From Chloroflexota bacterium (GTDB lineage Bacteria; Chloroflexota; Dehalococcoidia; Lucifugimonadales; CATQGZ01): 13,688 nt of DNA. A program made the position numbers and the translations under genes. The stretch spans positions 1-13,688 of the forward strand of contig JAQBTI010000029.1 of the NCBI GenBank assembly GCA_027624995.1, in the 5' to 3' direction. The first letter of the stretch is position 1; every line of letters starts with the position of its first letter. This document shows, piece after piece, positions 13,009 to 13,688 of this stretch. The notes beneath the pieces were generated by a model, which did no database searches, was not told where the DNA came from, and saw only the letters and a list, made by a program, of their open reading frames with translations.

Positions 13009-13659
13009 TCAGATGGTTTCCCCGGTCTCCTCGAGCCGAACGGCCCGAAACCCCCCGGACCTAAGATGCTCCACCAGTTCGCTTTCGTCGGAGATTTCGC
13101 GGTCGAACTCGGTCATGCAGGTACCGATGGCGCTCACAAGGTGGGCGTCGCTGCCGCCCGTGCCCGAGTATCCGTGGCGTTCGATTAGCTCCTCAGCTCG
13201 CTCCTGCTCTCCGGGCCGGTTGCTGCCGTTCAGATGCTCGACCACCCGGACCGCGCTCAGGTCGCTACCTTCGTAGTACTCGTACAGGCCGACGCCAAAC
13301 CGTCCCGGATGGGCAGGCACGGCGATGGCGCCGCACTCGTCGGCCGCGTGCATCAGTCCGATGGCGTCAACCCCAACGTGGGAGAAGTCGACCCGATTCG
13401 CCATGTCCTCGGTTACCCCGTAAACGAGGAAGTGACCATGGCTCGTGTCTAGTTCCGAGCCTTTGAGGATCAAGACGCCGCTATCGTGGGCCAGAGCCGT
13501 ATAGTCCTTGTCGAAGTCGAAGCCCCGATGCTCCGTGAGGACGAACCCGTCGATCTGCCGGCCCTTCTTTCGCAGGACACCTACCCACTTGACGAATTGC
13601 TCGACCGTGGCGCGGGAGTCGTCGGACGACACGGAGTGGCTGTGGAGGTCAAGGTACAT
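13009..13659 (-). CDS. PHP-domain metal-dependent phosphoesterase
   Basis: The 216-residue protein is a stand-alone PHP domain. The metal-binding residues of the family are visible in order: DLHSHS (H6, H8), LTEH (H44), KGSE (E69), HGH (H74/H76), VPAHPGR (H117) and GGSDAH (D171, H173). PHP enzymes use a multi-metal centre to hydrolyse phosphoesters, for instance nucleotide or histidinol phosphates. The substrate here is not evident, and it is too short to be a PolC or DnaE domain protein. The ATG at 13659 gives the canonical MYLDLHSHS start, although the ribosome site is weak. A short open frame from the window edge (13687) ends within the first codons (ATGTACCTTGA), so an upstream minus-strand gene may overlap it. 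It leads the operon with the two hotdog genes. Confidence 0.9.
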   Translation of the reverse strand: MYLDLHSHSVSSDDSRATVEQFVKWVGVLRKKGRQIDGFVLTEHRGFDFDKDYTALAHDSGVLILKGSELDTSHGHFLVYGVTEDMANRVDFSHVGVDAIGLMHAADECGAIAVPAHPGRFGVGLYEYYEGSDLSAVRVVEHLNGSNRPGEQERAEELIERHGYSGTGGSDAHLVSAIGTCMTEFDREISDESELVEHLRSGGFRAVRLEETGETI

Positions 13660-13688
13660 CGCTCAGAATGGTAATTGAGGGCACTATT

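Noticed and set aside
1..13688. CRISPR array, tRNA, phage or insertion sequence
   Set aside because: No regularly spaced repeats, no tRNA-like cloverleaf, no transposase or integrase motifs and no flanking target duplications were found.

Overview
This 13.7 kb bacterial chromosomal window is GC-rich with compact gene spacing, and holds short-chain dehydrogenases (SDRs), hotdog (MaoC-type) proteins, an M16 peptidase and the first two genes of the tRNA amidotransferase GatCAB. The mix of metabolic paralogues beside housekeeping genes, the GTG starts and the REP-like element fit an environmental Chloroflexota lineage (Dehalococcoidia/SAR202-like). That placement is an inference from gene content and style; the window has no rRNA or phylogenetic marker that settles it. 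I see no tRNA, rRNA, CRISPR array, IS element or phage gene.

Layout. The left edge holds the last codons of a plus-strand gene. Next comes a minus-strand cluster: cvpA-like membrane protein, HNH endonuclease, and a short shikimate-kinase-like P-loop protein (1698 down to 52). A 427-base non-coding stretch separates it from a plus-strand VTT/DedA-type membrane protein that is frameshifted near its end (2126-2735). A strong hairpin (2759-2787) terminates the opposing minus-strand pair of tandem SDR paralogues (4729 down to 2814). After a 349-base intergenic region come a histidine phosphatase (5079-5747, +) and, tail to tail with it, a two-domain M16 metallopeptidase (8407-5756, -). A divergent promoter region leads to gatC, gatA, an alpha/beta hydrolase and a third SDR (8581-11932, +). 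A short region with a REP-like repeat follows, then a minus-strand operon of a PHP-domain phosphoesterase and two hotdog proteins (13659 down to 12094).

How the genes may work together. The SDR pair resembles the 3-hydroxyacyl-CoA dehydrogenase domain of type 2 multifunctional enzymes. The hotdog pair resembles the split HadA/HadB-type hydratase arrangement. Together they suggest acyl-CoA or acyl-chain chemistry. The most notable signal is that several of these proteins lack a canonical catalytic residue. Two of three SDRs lack the Lys of YxxxK (Ser in one, Cys in the other). The MaoC-like protein has Arg where the catalytic His is expected. The shikimate-kinase-like protein lacks the glycine-triad motif and the LID region. 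I found no clear novel defence or mobile system. The best candidates for follow-up are the active-site-altered SDRs, the altered hotdog pair, and the palindrome within the SDR operon promoter.
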